64,000 nucleotides of DNA from Pinibacter soli (GCF_029961145.1 NZ_JASBRG010000005.1:62001-126000), one strand, 5' to 3'; shown: positions 52,255 through 61,222, numbered from the stretch's first letter. Made by a program: numbers and translations. Notes: a model not told the origin generated them from the sequence alone.

Positions 52255-52977
52255 ATGAAACCACAACGCAGTTTCCTTTTAATATTTACCGCATTACTTT
52301 GCACACTTGCCTCTGAAGCTCAGCACGGTTATAACCCGGCACCTCCGCCCCCACCGCCTCCCGGTTATTATTACTATGGACCCCGCATGGGCGGCGGTGT
52401 ATATATGCACCCGGCACCCCCACATTATAGGCAGCGAAAACCACAGCAACCTAAATTACCCCCTTTTGAACCGGCTTTACATCTGAATTTAGGCTACGGC
52501 TTTCCTAATCTTGACCAATATTATATGGCGGACTTTTATGGCGCCTACAAAGGAAATCCCAGCCAGGTTGGGCCGATGAATGCGTCTCTCGACTATCAAT
52601 TTAGCCGATATATGAGTCTGGGCATTATGGGGATGTATGGCAAAGTGAATATGCCGTATTATGATTACAATACCTATGGCACTGCCATGCGAGGTACGCT
52701 GGAAGGCTGGACCATTATGGCCAATATGATGAGCTATATTCCTGCGGGGCCGCACGTTACACCGTATTTGCGTGTAGCCATGGGCGTGAATATCTGGAAC
52801 CAGAATTATGTAGATTATGATGCTGGCACTAAAATCAATTACGTTCAACACCCGCCTGATTTTGCCTATCAGTTCAGCTTTGGCTGTAAGTTTAATGTAA
52901 GCGAGCATACTGGTCTTTTTATCGAAGGCGGATATGGCAAATACATTATGAATGCAGGACTTTCATTTAAGCTATAG
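52255..52977 (+). CDS. Outer membrane beta-barrel protein with proline-rich N-terminus
   Basis: This 240-residue protein has a signal peptide (KPQRSFLLIFTALLCTLASEAQ). A Pro/Tyr/Gly-rich stretch follows (about 24-60, PPPPPPPGYYYYGPRMGGG), then a small beta-barrel of OmpA/OprF-like porin type (LHLNLGYGFPNLDQYYMADFYG, DYQFSRYMSLGIMGMYGKV, PYLRVAMGVNIWNQNYVDYD, GLFIEGGYGKYIMNAGLSFKL). There is no OmpA peptidoglycan-binding domain. The start is ATG 52255. The frame extends 3 codons upstream to a TTG. A terminator follows 44 bases downstream. Confidence 0.7.
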   Translation: MKPQRSFLLIFTALLCTLASEAQHGYNPAPPPPPPPGYYYYGPRMGGGVYMHPAPPHYRQRKPQQPKLPPFEPALHLNLGYGFPNLDQYYMADFYGAYKGNPSQVGPMNASLDYQFSRYMSLGIMGMYGKVNMPYYDYNTYGTAMRGTLEGWTIMANMMSYIPAGPHVTPYLRVAMGVNIWNQNYVDYDAGTKINYVQHPPDFAYQFSFGCKFNVSEHTGLFIEGGYGKYIMNAGLSFKL

Positions 52978-53020
52978 CAAGCATGTCGGAATATATAGTT
53001 ACAAACCTTATCACTTTTGT

Positions 53021-53051
53021 AAAGGGTCGTTTTTCGTAAACGACCCTTTTG
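53021..53051 (+). terminator. Intrinsic terminator
   Basis: AAAGGGTCGTTT (53021-53032) pairs perfectly with AAACGACCCTTT (53038-53049), loop TTCGT, followed by T-rich sequence. It ends the barrel gene. Confidence 0.85.
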
Positions 53052-53108
53052 CATTTGAACGAATGAATTCTTTGTTTTAAATTTCTCTATCAATTCAAAA
53101 ACAATCAA

Positions 53109-54245
53109 ATGCAACAAGCTTCCATTTGGGAAAAAGAAAGCTTTTTTGCGCACCAGGATGTTATCATAGTTGGCAGTGGCTTTACAGGATTGTGGAGCGC
53201 ATTTTACTTAAAAAAACACCACCCCAGACTGAAGGTCCTTATCCTGGACAGAGGCATTGTACCTTATGGCGCGAGCAGTCGCAATGCGGGTTTTGCATGT
53301 TTTGGCAGCATTACAGAACTACTCAACGATGCAAGAAAAATGGGTGAGGAAAAAATGCTGCACCTGGTGGAAATGAGATATGAAGGATTGAAGTGCATTC
53401 GCAAAACATTCAACAAAAAAGATATTGAGTTTGAAAAACTTGGCGGCTATGAATTGATTACGCCGAAACAATATGAAAAAGAAAAACAGCTGAAAAATGA
53501 CGTTGGCTGGATGAACATTTTGTTAAGAAAATCGCTGAAAGAAGAAAAGGTCTTCAAAATAGCGGATAAAAAAATTTCAAACTTCGGTTTTGCCAACGTT
53601 AGCCATTTGGTTGAAAACAGACTGGAGGGTCAATTGCACTCCGGAAAGTTGTTGCAGCAATTATTGCAAAAAGTGCAATCGCTTGGCGTCTCCGTTCTGC
53701 CAAATATAGAAGTAAACGGTTATGAAAAAAACAACGGAAAAGTTTTCCTGCACAGCAATTTACCTGTTACTTTAACCTCCGATCAATTGCTGATATGCAC
53801 AAATGCATTTGCAAAGGAACTATTACCAGAACTCAATGTGGAACCAGTTCGCGGGCAGGTGTTAGTTACTTCCCCTATTAAAAAATTGAATTTTACCGGT
53901 ACATTTCACTACGACGAGGGCTATTACTATTTCCGCAATATCGGTGACAGAATTCTTCTCGGTGGAGCCCGCAACAGTGATTTTTCTGCGGAAGCAACGA
54001 ACGAGTTCAATACAACAGAATCGATCCAGGACATATTGGAAAACTTCCTCAAAGAAAATATTATCCCCGGTAAAAAATTCTCGATCGACTATCGCTGGAG
54101 TGGCATCATGGGTATGGGAAAAGACAAAATGCCGATTGTGAAAAAGGTGAAACCAAATATCTTTTGTGCAGTTCGTTTGAGTGGTATGGGTTTGGCATTG
54201 ACGCCGGTGGTAGGGGAAAATATTGCGAAGATGATGACTGAGTAA
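53109..54245 (+). CDS. FAD-dependent amino-acid oxidase-type oxidoreductase (DAO family)
   Basis: This 378-residue enzyme has an N-terminal FAD-binding motif (DVIIVGSGFTGLWSAFYLKKHHPRLKVLILDRG) and the DAO-family blocks GIVPYGASSRNAGFACFGS (near 57-76), LLICTNAFAKELLPEL, VEPVRGQVLVTSP, YYFRNIGDRILLGGARN and WSGIMGMGKDKMPIV (C-terminus). The family includes glycine, sarcosine and D-amino acid oxidases, and the substrate here is unknown. The next gene downstream is a convergent Lrp regulator, separated by an inverted repeat. Confidence 0.85.
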   Translation: MQQASIWEKESFFAHQDVIIVGSGFTGLWSAFYLKKHHPRLKVLILDRGIVPYGASSRNAGFACFGSITELLNDARKMGEEKMLHLVEMRYEGLKCIRKTFNKKDIEFEKLGGYELITPKQYEKEKQLKNDVGWMNILLRKSLKEEKVFKIADKKISNFGFANVSHLVENRLEGQLHSGKLLQQLLQKVQSLGVSVLPNIEVNGYEKNNGKVFLHSNLPVTLTSDQLLICTNAFAKELLPELNVEPVRGQVLVTSPIKKLNFTGTFHYDEGYYYFRNIGDRILLGGARNSDFSAEATNEFNTTESIQDILENFLKENIIPGKKFSIDYRWSGIMGMGKDKMPIVKKVKPNIFCAVRLSGMGLALTPVVGENIAKMMTE

Positions 54246-54307
54246 CTGAATAACTGAATAGTTCTAGCGCAAGTTTATTCAATTATTCAGTTACTCAGTT
54301 ATTCAAT
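54240..54307. repeat. Inverted repeat of TAACTGAATAACTGA words
   Basis: The left arm (54240-54262) reads GAGTAACTGAATAACTGAAT. The right arm (54278-54307) is the reverse complement (ATTCAGTTACTCAGTTATTCAAT) around 15 bases. Both flanking stop codons fall in or at the edge of the arms (convergent genes). It could terminate transcription both ways, although neither arm has a T-run. Confidence 0.65.
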
Positions 54308-54803
54308 ACACCAATTTATGCGTTTGCTTAATCACGCCCATCACAAACACACTCTGCGTTTGGCCCACGTTGTCGATATTGCTTAATTTGTTTACATGGA
54401 AATTGTAGTACGCATCCATGTTTTCGACTGCAACTTTTAGCATGAAGTCAAATTCGCCCGAGATGTTGTAGCATTCTATCACTTCGTGAAGCTCTTGTAT
54501 AGCTTTGATGAAAATAGTTCCCGCCTTTTTACTGTGTTGTTTTAATGACACATAGCAAATAACCATCAGCCCTCTTTTTACTTTTGCCTGATCCACCAAA
54601 GTCACATATTGTTTAATCACTCCTGCATCCTCCATTCGCTTTATCCTATCGTGGACAGGCGTTGGGCTTAAATGGACCAAATTGGATATTTCGCGTACCG
54701 TTATCTTTGCATTTTCCTGCAGCAAACGAAGGATCGACATGTCCTTTTCATCGAGGACAAGATTCTGGGTAGTTAAATCTTCTTTTTCTTTCTTTTCTTC
54801 CAT
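54303..54803 (-). CDS. Lrp/AsnC family transcriptional regulator
   Basis: This 166-residue protein has a winged helix-turn-helix (about residues 16-70, MSILRLLQENAKITVREISNLVHLSPTPVHDRIKRMEDAGVI) and a RAM/Lrp ligand-binding domain (about 75-160, MVICYVSLKQHSKKAGTIFIKAI, SGEFDFMLKVAVENMDAYYNFHVNKL). Lrp proteins sense amino acids. The gene is divergent from ahcY across about 145 bases, so control of ahcY is possible. The ligand is unknown. Confidence 0.9.
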   Translation of the reverse strand: MEEKKEKEDLTTQNLVLDEKDMSILRLLQENAKITVREISNLVHLSPTPVHDRIKRMEDAGVIKQYVTLVDQAKVKRGLMVICYVSLKQHSKKAGTIFIKAIQELHEVIECYNISGEFDFMLKVAVENMDAYYNFHVNKLSNIDNVGQTQSVFVMGVIKQTHKLVY

Positions 54804-54894
54804 GTCAAACTGCGTATTTGTTCTTCAAAAATATTAAATTCAGGGCATTTTTTCTGTTTTTGACATATCAGACATTATTTTATCCTGCAAAGTA

Positions 54895-54902
54895 TAGCTT
54901 TG
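54895..54902 (+). promoter_or_regulatory. -7 promoter element for ahcY
   Basis: TAGCTTTG matches TAnnTTTG, 47 bases before ATG 54950. A TTTTTG tract lies 33 bases upstream, too far for a standard -33 element. Confidence 0.5.
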
Positions 54903-54949
54903 CACGTTGTTCGTTTTTTAAAAAAAGACACTAACAAAATAAAAAAGAT

Positions 54950-56275
54950 ATGTCTACAATTTCATCTACCATCGACTTCAGCCTTAAGAATAAGGTTGCT
55001 GACATGAGCCTTGCAGAATGGGGCCGCAAAGAAATCAGACTTGCAGAAGCAGAAATGCCAGGTTTGATGTCTTTAAGAGCAGAATACGGTGCTTCTCAGC
55101 CTTTGAAAGGTGCACGTGTTGCTGGTTGTTTGCACATGACAATTCAAACTGCCGTGTTAATCGAAACTTTGATCGCTCTTGGTGCAGAAGTTAAATGGAG
55201 CTCTTGCAACATTTTCTCTACGCAAGATCACGCTGCTGCTGCTATTGCTGCTGCAGGTATCGGCGTATTTGCATGGAAAGGCCAGTCTTTGGAAGAAGCT
55301 GACTGGTGCATTGAGCAAACTTTGTTCTTTGGCGCAGCTGATCGTCCTTTGAATATGATCCTTGATGATGGTGGTGATTTGACAAACATCGTGTTTGATA
55401 AATACCCAGAACTGATCCAGAACATTAAAGGTCTGAGTGAAGAAACTACAACTGGTGTTCACCGTTTGTACGAGAGAATGGCGAAAGGTACTTTGCCTAT
55501 TCCTGCGATCAACGTAAACGACTCTGTAACTAAATCTAAATTCGACAACAAATACGGTTGTAAAGAATCTTTGGTTGACGCTATCCGTCGTGCTACTGAC
55601 GTTATGTTGGCTGGTAAAGTGGCTGTAGTTGCAGGTTACGGTGATGTGGGTAAAGGTTCCGCTGCTTCTCTTGCTGGTGCAGGTTGCCGCGTGATCGTTA
55701 CAGAGATCGATCCTATCTGTGCTTTGCAAGCTGCTATGGACGGTTTCGCAGTTAAGAAAATGACTACTGCTATTAAAGAAGCTGATATCGTTGTTACTAC
55801 TACAGGTTGCCGCGACATCATCACTGGCGAGCATTTCAAACTGATGAAAGATAAAACCATCGTTTGTAACATCGGTCACTTCGATATCGAAATCGACGTT
55901 GCTTGGTTGAATACAAACTATGGTCACACAAAAGATACAGTTAAACCTCAGGTTGATATTTACAACGTTGATGGTAAAGACATCATTCTTTTGGCTGAAG
56001 GCCGCCTTGTTAACCTTGGTTGCGCTACAGGTCACCCATCATTTGTAATGAGTAACTCATTCACTAACCAAACTTTGGCTCAAATTGAACTGTGGACAAA
56101 CAGCTCAAACTACGAGAACAAAGTATATGTGTTACCAAAACACCTTGATGAGAAAGTTGCTCGTTTGCACCTTCCAAAAATCGCGGTTGAATTGGATGAA
56201 CTTTCTGATGCACAGGCTTCTTACCTGGGTATTCCTAAAGAAGGTCCGTTCAAACCAGAGCACTACCGTTACTAA
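54950..56275 (+). CDS. ahcY: Adenosylhomocysteinase
   Basis: This 441-residue enzyme splits S-adenosylhomocysteine to adenosine and homocysteine using tightly bound NAD. Marks are [68 protein letters not shown], the NAD-binding [17 protein letters not shown] (near 230-246), [11 protein letters not shown] and the C-terminal [11 protein letters not shown]. It works downstream of metK in the methyl cycle. The terminator hairpin lies 27 bases after the stop. Confidence 0.96.
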   Translation: MSTISSTIDFSLKNKVADMSLAEWGRKEIRLAEAEMPGLMSLRAEYGASQPLKGARVAGCLHMTIQTAVLIETLIALGAEVKWSSCNIFSTQDHAAAAIAAAGIGVFAWKGQSLEEADWCIEQTLFFGAADRPLNMILDDGGDLTNIVFDKYPELIQNIKGLSEETTTGVHRLYERMAKGTLPIPAINVNDSVTKSKFDNKYGCKESLVDAIRRATDVMLAGKVAVVAGYGDVGKGSAASLAGAGCRVIVTEIDPICALQAAMDGFAVKKMTTAIKEADIVVTTTGCRDIITGEHFKLMKDKTIVCNIGHFDIEIDVAWLNTNYGHTKDTVKPQVDIYNVDGKDIILLAEGRLVNLGCATGHPSFVMSNSFTNQTLAQIELWTNSSNYENKVYVLPKHLDEKVARLHLPKIAVELDELSDAQASYLGIPKEGPFKPEHYRY

Positions 56276-56301
56276 GAGAGCTTTGTTTTTTGATGAATAT
56301 G

Positions 56302-56331
56302 AGCCGCTTCATTTTTTGGAGCGGCTTTTTT
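56302..56331 (+). terminator. Intrinsic terminator of ahcY
   Basis: AGCCGCTTC (56302-56310) and GGAGCGGCT (56318-56326) pair with one wobble around a 7-base loop, then TTTTT. It lies 27 bases after the ahcY stop codon. Confidence 0.85.
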
Positions 56332-56335
56332 ATTA

Positions 56336-56499
56336 TAGCACGCAGATGACACTGATTGGACTGATTTACACTGTTTTTTTTTAATAACTGAATAACTGAA
56401 ACTTTAAGTTTAATAGAGGCCTTATCATTAATCCATAAGTTTAGTCAGTTAACGAAAAATCCGTGCGAATCAGTCCAATCAGTGTCATCTGTGTGCTAA
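56336..56499. mobile_element. Inverted-repeat (MITE-like) element, copy 2
   Basis: The left end (56336-56372) reads TAGCACGCAGATGAC... and contains ACTGATTGGACTGATTTACAC. The right end (56460-56499) contains AATCAGTCCAATCAGTG and ATCTGTGTGCTA, its reverse complement. The interior (about 85 bases) has no ORF but includes AATAACTGAATAACTGAAA, one of the intergenic words. It has the same ends as the element at 51888-52152. Confidence 0.65.
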
Positions 56500-56529
56500 A
56501 AGCTAGCTGTGTCACTAAATTTATTAATC

Positions 56530-56537
56530 TATCTTTG
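56530..56537 (+). promoter_or_regulatory. -7 promoter element for the OB-fold protein gene
   Basis: TATCTTTG matches TAnnTTTG, 18 bases before ATG 56556. It lies just outside the right end of the inverted-repeat element. Confidence 0.5.
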
Positions 56538-56555
56538 ACGCTATCAAATGTTATC

Positions 56556-57284
56556 ATGAGTACAGCAACAAGAGGGAAAATCAGTTTTATTCAGCACGAC
56601 AAACAGTATGCTACGATCGAATATATGGTGAATGGAAAGAAGAAATCCATTAACGGCATTGTATCGGAATTCGAGCAAAAAAAGTTGAAGGAACTTAAGC
56701 TGATAAAAAAAATCCACCACTTTCACGTGGGTGATGAAGTGAGTTTTGTGATTGATAAATCTCCGCGTGGCGATAAAATGGTTGCTACGAAAGTCCAGTA
56801 TATTACTAACAATGAACTGGCCAATGTTCTTTACAAGGCATCGCTTGACAATAAATTAGTAGGGTATTTGAAAGAAGTAGACGGTAAACTCTTTGTAAAA
56901 GAAACGAGCACCCATTTTTTCTTTCCGCTTGTTCTTTCTCCATGGGAACATGAGCCATCTTCACAATTCGTCAACGAACACATATTATTTTCCTTAGACA
57001 ATATAGAAAACCCTGAAAAGGTTACTGCGCGCCTGTTTAAACCACATTACATTCCCGAGTTTAAAACAGCTCAGCAACTTTACAAAAACAAGGCTGTTAT
57101 AGAAGCTCCTGTATTTAAGGTAACACAACACGGCATTTATGTAAATATCGTTGGCGAAAATATTCAGGGGAAATTGCCTGTAGCAGAGGCAGATGAAAAA
57201 CAATTACCTAAAGAAGGTGACAAAATAAAAGTGCGCATTAGCTATTTAAGTCCGATGCGCATTGTGGTGGAAAGACTGAATTAA
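56556..57284 (+). CDS. Probable RNA-binding protein with cold-shock-like and S1-like OB folds
   Basis: The protein is 242 residues from ATG 56556. The longer open frame upstream runs into the inverted-repeat element and is not conserved. Residues about 7-65 (GKISFIQHDKQYATIEYMVNGKKKSING, then VGDEVSFVID) look like a cold-shock-type OB fold with aromatic residues. A middle beta-rich region follows. The last 65 residues (VFKVTQHGIYVNIVGENIQGKLPV, then GDKIKVRISYL) resemble an S1-type OB fold. The domain reading is by pattern and the function is unknown. Confidence 0.6.
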   Translation: MSTATRGKISFIQHDKQYATIEYMVNGKKKSINGIVSEFEQKKLKELKLIKKIHHFHVGDEVSFVIDKSPRGDKMVATKVQYITNNELANVLYKASLDNKLVGYLKEVDGKLFVKETSTHFFFPLVLSPWEHEPSSQFVNEHILFSLDNIENPEKVTARLFKPHYIPEFKTAQQLYKNKAVIEAPVFKVTQHGIYVNIVGENIQGKLPVAEADEKQLPKEGDKIKVRISYLSPMRIVVERLN

Positions 57285-57379
57285 CAACAGAACGCAGATT
57301 TTCATGATCGTCATGATTTGTCAAGATTTTTTTGATCTGAAAATAAAAATCATCAAGAAGTTAAAAACAGCAGGCAGCT

Positions 57380-58063
57380 CTGCAAGGCTTGTAGCCTTGC
57401 AGATTTATACTGTTGCCTTTGGCAACTTCAATGCAGCAAGTCCACTTCTATTAGCCCTCTTTTTCCTTCATAATTGGAGGCGCTACTATACAAATAATCC
57501 GATGGATTCTGCACAAGGGCTGCCCTCACCGGATTGTTATGAATGTAATCAAGCTTGGTCTTCATAAAATCGAAGCTATGTATTATTTCAGGATGATTGT
57601 TGCCTGACCATAACTTGTATTTATCATTCGCGTTGGTTCTTTTTCCAAAGAATTCAAACATATATAACAACCACTCACGCCTGCTTTCGACTTCTCCTTT
57701 ATCTGCAATCGATCTCAAAATTTCTTTGCTGGTGAATGTTTTGAAATCACGCATAACATCGCTGAGCGATTTTTCAGTAGCGGTCCAAATGACATGCACA
57801 TGATTTGACATAATCACGTAAGCATGTAGTCGCAGGCCTTTTTTGGCGATGCAAAATTTAAAGCTTTCCAGGATAATATCACGGTAGCGTTGTCGCGAAA
57901 AAATATCTATCCAACCTTCAACTGTAAATGTGAGAAAATGGGTTGCGAATTGATCGCGGATTCTAAATCCTTCTGTAAACATATTTTTCATAAGGTATAA
58001 GGTGTTAAAACATTTTGTCGCCAGAGGCGACAGTATAAGGCTGCAAGGCTGGAAGCCTTGCAG
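57380..58063. mobile_element. REP-RAYT unit: transposase gene flanked by mirrored REP pairs
   Basis: The RAYT gene (57428-57991) is enclosed by two two-hairpin blocks in inverted orientation. Left: CTGCAAGGCT-TGT-AGCCTTGCAG (57380-57402) then GTTGCC-TTT-GGCAAC (57412-57426). Right: GTCGCC-AGA-GGCGAC (58017-58031) then CTGCAAGGCT-GGA-AGCCTTGCAG (58041-58063). The long stems are identical. The short stems differ by compensating changes. The spacer ATTTATACT or AGTATAAG is also mirrored. Confidence 0.8.
57428..57991 (-). CDS. REP-associated tyrosine transposase (RAYT, Y1_Tnp family)
   Basis: This 187-residue single-strand DNA transposase is of HUH type. The histidine motif is MSNHVHVIW (near 61-69). 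The catalytic tyrosine is most likely in the KLDYIHNNPVRAAL block (near 146-159) or the nearby PSDYLYSSA. The N-terminus has HFLTFTVEGWIDIF. RAYTs move or maintain REP sequences in bacterial genomes. The protein is full length with no frame damage, so activity is possible. It stands between two genes unrelated to it. Confidence 0.88.
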   Translation of the reverse strand: MKNMFTEGFRIRDQFATHFLTFTVEGWIDIFSRQRYRDIILESFKFCIAKKGLRLHAYVIMSNHVHVIWTATEKSLSDVMRDFKTFTSKEILRSIADKGEVESRREWLLYMFEFFGKRTNANDKYKLWSGNNHPEIIHSFDFMKTKLDYIHNNPVRAALVQNPSDYLYSSASNYEGKRGLIEVDLLH

Positions 58064-58105
58064 AGCACCTAATAGACTTGATCACAGGATTACAGGTTGC
58101 AGCTT

Positions 58106-58525
58106 CTAAAAATTCTTCTTATCATCACCCACCATTGCTTTCACTGCTGCTTTCGCATCCCTTGTATTCTTTTGCACAGCAATGGCGCCGAATACGCTAA
58201 GCAAGAATGCAAACGCATAAAAACCTTTCTCGCTTGGAAGCAATGTAGCATTCCACAAACCAACGATCAACAGGACCATCGTCAGGAGGATCGAAAACCA
58301 ACTTAATCCGTAGTAGATTTCTGTAACAGGAATATTTTCTAATTTATCGCGTACACATTTTTGAACAGATACCGCGGAGAACAATGCGTACATTAAAACA
58401 GTGAAGTAATAGCCTTTTTCATTTAGCTGCATGCCGGAGTTCCAAAGACCAATATTAAAACCCAGCACACCAATAAATAATGCAACCCATGAGGCCGAAA
58501 CAAACGCGATAGACGGTTTTTGCAT
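58106..58525 (-). CDS. YiaA family inner membrane protein
   Basis: The protein is 139 residues with four predicted helices arranged as two repeats of a two-helix unit: [49 protein letters not shown] (about 12-60) and [48 protein letters not shown] (about 77-124). The duplicated GLWN...EKG(F/Y)Y motif is the YiaAB two-helix signature. The function is unknown. It lies 43 bases from the RAYT unit. Confidence 0.85.
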   Translation of the reverse strand: MQKPSIAFVSASWVALFIGVLGFNIGLWNSGMQLNEKGYYFTVLMYALFSAVSVQKCVRDKLENIPVTEIYYGLSWFSILLTMVLLIVGLWNATLLPSEKGFYAFAFLLSVFGAIAVQKNTRDAKAAVKAMVGDDKKNF

Positions 58526-58622
58526 AAACGCAATTTAGGTTAGGAATAAAAACGGATTAAAAATATGCGAACCGCCAATATGATGTATAAACGAGAACCT
58601 AAATTAACGTTTCGTGTAACAA

Positions 58623-59546
58623 CTATTTTCTTTGCAATAAAGCTATTCTTCTGGCAAGTTCTTGTGTAGAAATATCGTAGTGATAAATGCCGGCATGTTC
58701 GCCTTCGCCTGTTATAAAGTAACTCTTACCATCAGGTGAAAAACAAATTGCCTCTTCTTGTCCGTGTTGTGTATAAGATAGTTCAAGAGGCGTACGTTGC
58801 ATTGTTTTGTAAATGGACTCATTGCCTTGTCTCTGCCAGTAATAAACCTTTTTCATACTCTTTAGCATTACCTGTTTGCCGTCTCTTGAAATGCTTCCGG
58901 AAACGATCCATTTTTCTTTTTTCTTTCCATCAAAATACAATTTGCAAACTTCACGCAGCATGTAAGTCTTTTTATCGTTCAGATCAAGTGGTGCCGTGTA
59001 CACAATAACAGAATCTTGTCTCTTGGAAACGATATACAGCAACCTTTCTGTGGGATCAATCATTATGGTCTCAGCATCCTGTGCACCATTTGGATAGGTG
59101 AGTGTAAACATTTGCGAACCGACTGTTTTTACAACTCCCGAATCCGCACCAGGCTCTTCTATTCTGAAAATCCGGACATCTAATCTTCTTGCGGCATTGT
59201 CGCCGATATCTGCGAGGTAAATGTATTCCTTGCCTGCGTCCGGCCCAGAACCAATTGTAATATCTTCGCAATCATTCACCCCTGAAAACGAAACTTCGTC
59301 GCCTTTGAAATAATAGATTCCCTTCAATTCTCCTTTTTCATTCACCGCAAAAAAACGACTCGTATCACCACTGTCATTATGAACATAAAACGTATTGGGA
59401 TGCACTCTTGACGCAGCCATTCCCGAAACCTCTCTCAACGCTGTATTCAAGTATCTTCCGGTCATGAATCCACCGTCATCCTGTGCTTTGGTTTGGACAG
59501 CAAAAAATGAGATTGCAATAAACAGTATCGAAAATTTTATACACAT
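58623..59546 (-). CDS. Secreted protein, beta-propeller-like
   Basis: This 307-residue protein has a signal peptide (ILFIAISFFAVQTKAQ). Its body contains repeated strand patterns such as REVSGMAASRVHPNTFYVHNDSGDTSRFFAVNEKGEL, CEDITIGSGPDAGKEYIYLADIGDNAARRLDVRIFRIEEP, DAETIMIDPTERLLYIVSKR, GSISRDGKQVMLKSMKKVYYW and EEAICFSPDGKSYFITGEGEHAGIYHYDI. That is the usual form of a five- or six-bladed propeller. No catalytic residues are recognised. Confidence 0.65.
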   Translation of the reverse strand: MCIKFSILFIAISFFAVQTKAQDDGGFMTGRYLNTALREVSGMAASRVHPNTFYVHNDSGDTSRFFAVNEKGELKGIYYFKGDEVSFSGVNDCEDITIGSGPDAGKEYIYLADIGDNAARRLDVRIFRIEEPGADSGVVKTVGSQMFTLTYPNGAQDAETIMIDPTERLLYIVSKRQDSVIVYTAPLDLNDKKTYMLREVCKLYFDGKKKEKWIVSGSISRDGKQVMLKSMKKVYYWQRQGNESIYKTMQRTPLELSYTQHGQEEAICFSPDGKSYFITGEGEHAGIYHYDISTQELARRIALLQRK

Positions 59547-59747
59547 ACTTTCAGTATTACATCAATTAATGTTCCTTGCGTAATTGAGGCACTGAAAATA
59601 TTTGCGGTACGTTATTTCAATATTTCAGCAACAATAAATTTGGGTTAATTATTGGGGCAATTGAAAGAAGTCAGAAGTCAAAAAAGTCTCGAATTATCGG
59701 CGTGTTCTCTTTTGAATTTTTACTTTTAAATTTCTATTTTAACCTAA

Positions 59748-61007
59748 CTACGATTGAAGTATTTTCCGGGCCGTTTCCTGCCCATTCACCAGTGCCGCTT
59801 CTACGGTACCGGGTGCGCGACCTTCATATAACGCTTCACCGGCAAAAAAGATCGTATTGTCAAGAGGCATTCTTAATAATTTTCTCACTGTCTCGCTTTG
59901 CAATGTGCTATAGCTGTAGCCTCCCATACTCCACTCTTCTTTTGTCCAATGTATTGCCTTCGATGCCACAAGTATAGTTCGCAGTTTCTTTTTTTCGATG
60001 CCGTAAATATTAGACAGTGATTGAAGTCCCATATCTATAATCTCTTCCTCCGAAACAGTAATCAATGGCATTACCTCAGGACCGCCGAGCCAACCGGTTA
60101 GCAAACAATTTTCTTTATCGGACTGCGTCCACCACGTTGGTATATTCTGATCGCTCACTACAAAGCCCGTGTTCTTTTCATGCTCTTGCCAAAATGGTTC
60201 TTCAAACTGTAAGAAAACCTTGATCACAGATCCGAATCCAATTTGTGACAAATCGTTCAAATAACCGTCCAGCGCCGGATTGAACTTTATTTTTACATCC
60301 TGCAAAACGCGAGGCGACACCGTAACAACGAGTTTGGTTCCCTCAAATTGTTGTCCGTCAGCCGTAAAAACCGTTACTTCATTTTCCATCCATTTCACTT
60401 CATTTACAGCTGTGTTATGATGTATTTTTCCGCCGTACTTTTCAATTAAATGATGCAAATGTTCTGCAAGTTTGCGATACCCTCCCGCGATCCTGTATTG
60501 CTGGCCATGCTCATTTTCCCATTCTGCTTTTAATGCGAAAACACTTGCCTGGGCTATATCTGCCAAATCAAATCCTTCGGCAAAATCCTGAATGATAAAT
60601 CGCAACTCCATGTGTTGGTCGTCGCTATAATGCTTCTGAAGAAATGCAGCGAGCGTCATATCCTCGTTAAGACTATCCATCTTTTGTATAATGCCATCCC
60701 AGTCGGGGATCATTTCACCCTGAGTACTCCATTTTCCTTTGCGATTATTAAGCATTTTACCTTTCACCGGTTTGTAAGCAACGCCGGCTTCTTTTAAAAG
60801 TGCCAGTGTAATAGGCTGCTCGCCATGTACAAACTCTGCGCCTAGTTCAAGCGGCTGCTCAAAGCCATCACAAACTGCAGTATACATCCTTCCCCCTATG
60901 CGCTCAGATGCCTCCAGTACAATTACTTTTTGCCTTGCTTTCGCAAGCTCATACGCGGCCATTAAACCGGAAGCCCCAGCTCCAATAATGATTATCTGTT
61001 GGTTCAT
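59748..61007 (-). CDS. Flavin monoamine oxidase family protein
   Basis: This 419-residue FAD enzyme starts with the nucleotide-binding region (IIIGAGASGLMAAYELAKARQKVIVLEASERIGGRMYT). It ends with the C-terminal FAD block (TIFFAGEALYEGRAPGTVEAALVNGQETARKIL), both typical of the amine oxidase family. QYRIAGGYRKLAEHLHHLIEKYG and VVTVSPRVLQDVKIKFNP lie between. The family deaminates amines to aldehydes, but the substrate is not predicted. The usual flavin-linking cysteine is not obvious, so FAD is probably non-covalent. Confidence 0.88.
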   Translation of the reverse strand: MNQQIIIIGAGASGLMAAYELAKARQKVIVLEASERIGGRMYTAVCDGFEQPLELGAEFVHGEQPITLALLKEAGVAYKPVKGKMLNNRKGKWSTQGEMIPDWDGIIQKMDSLNEDMTLAAFLQKHYSDDQHMELRFIIQDFAEGFDLADIAQASVFALKAEWENEHGQQYRIAGGYRKLAEHLHHLIEKYGGKIHHNTAVNEVKWMENEVTVFTADGQQFEGTKLVVTVSPRVLQDVKIKFNPALDGYLNDLSQIGFGSVIKVFLQFEEPFWQEHEKNTGFVVSDQNIPTWWTQSDKENCLLTGWLGGPEVMPLITVSEEEIIDMGLQSLSNIYGIEKKKLRTILVASKAIHWTKEEWSMGGYSYSTLQSETVRKLLRMPLDNTIFFAGEALYEGRAPGTVEAALVNGQETARKILQS

Positions 61008-61222
61008 AGTGCTTTTCTGTTGCGAATTTCGTTCCTTAAGGAGTTGTTGGTTGTTAGTTATTTGGCTTGGTGTTCAACCGCTTCGTCTAACAACCAACAA
61101 CACTCAACTAAATTAATACGGTTTAACAAGGCAATTTGTTCACAAACGGCAGTTAACAAAAACTTCTTTTATAGTTAATTTGTTTACCTGAAATTTGCCA
61201 CTTATTATCTAAAACATACAAC

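Noticed and set aside
55157-56035. 292-codon minus-strand open frame
   Set aside because: It is antisense to ahcY, a fully conserved gene. Its residues are low-complexity and Ser/Thr-rich, as expected from the complement of a highly biased coding sequence.
57428-57991. IS200/IS605 insertion sequence
   Set aside because: The protein has the Y1_Tnp motifs, but the flanks are mirrored REP double hairpins and no TnpB is present, which fits a RAYT unit better.
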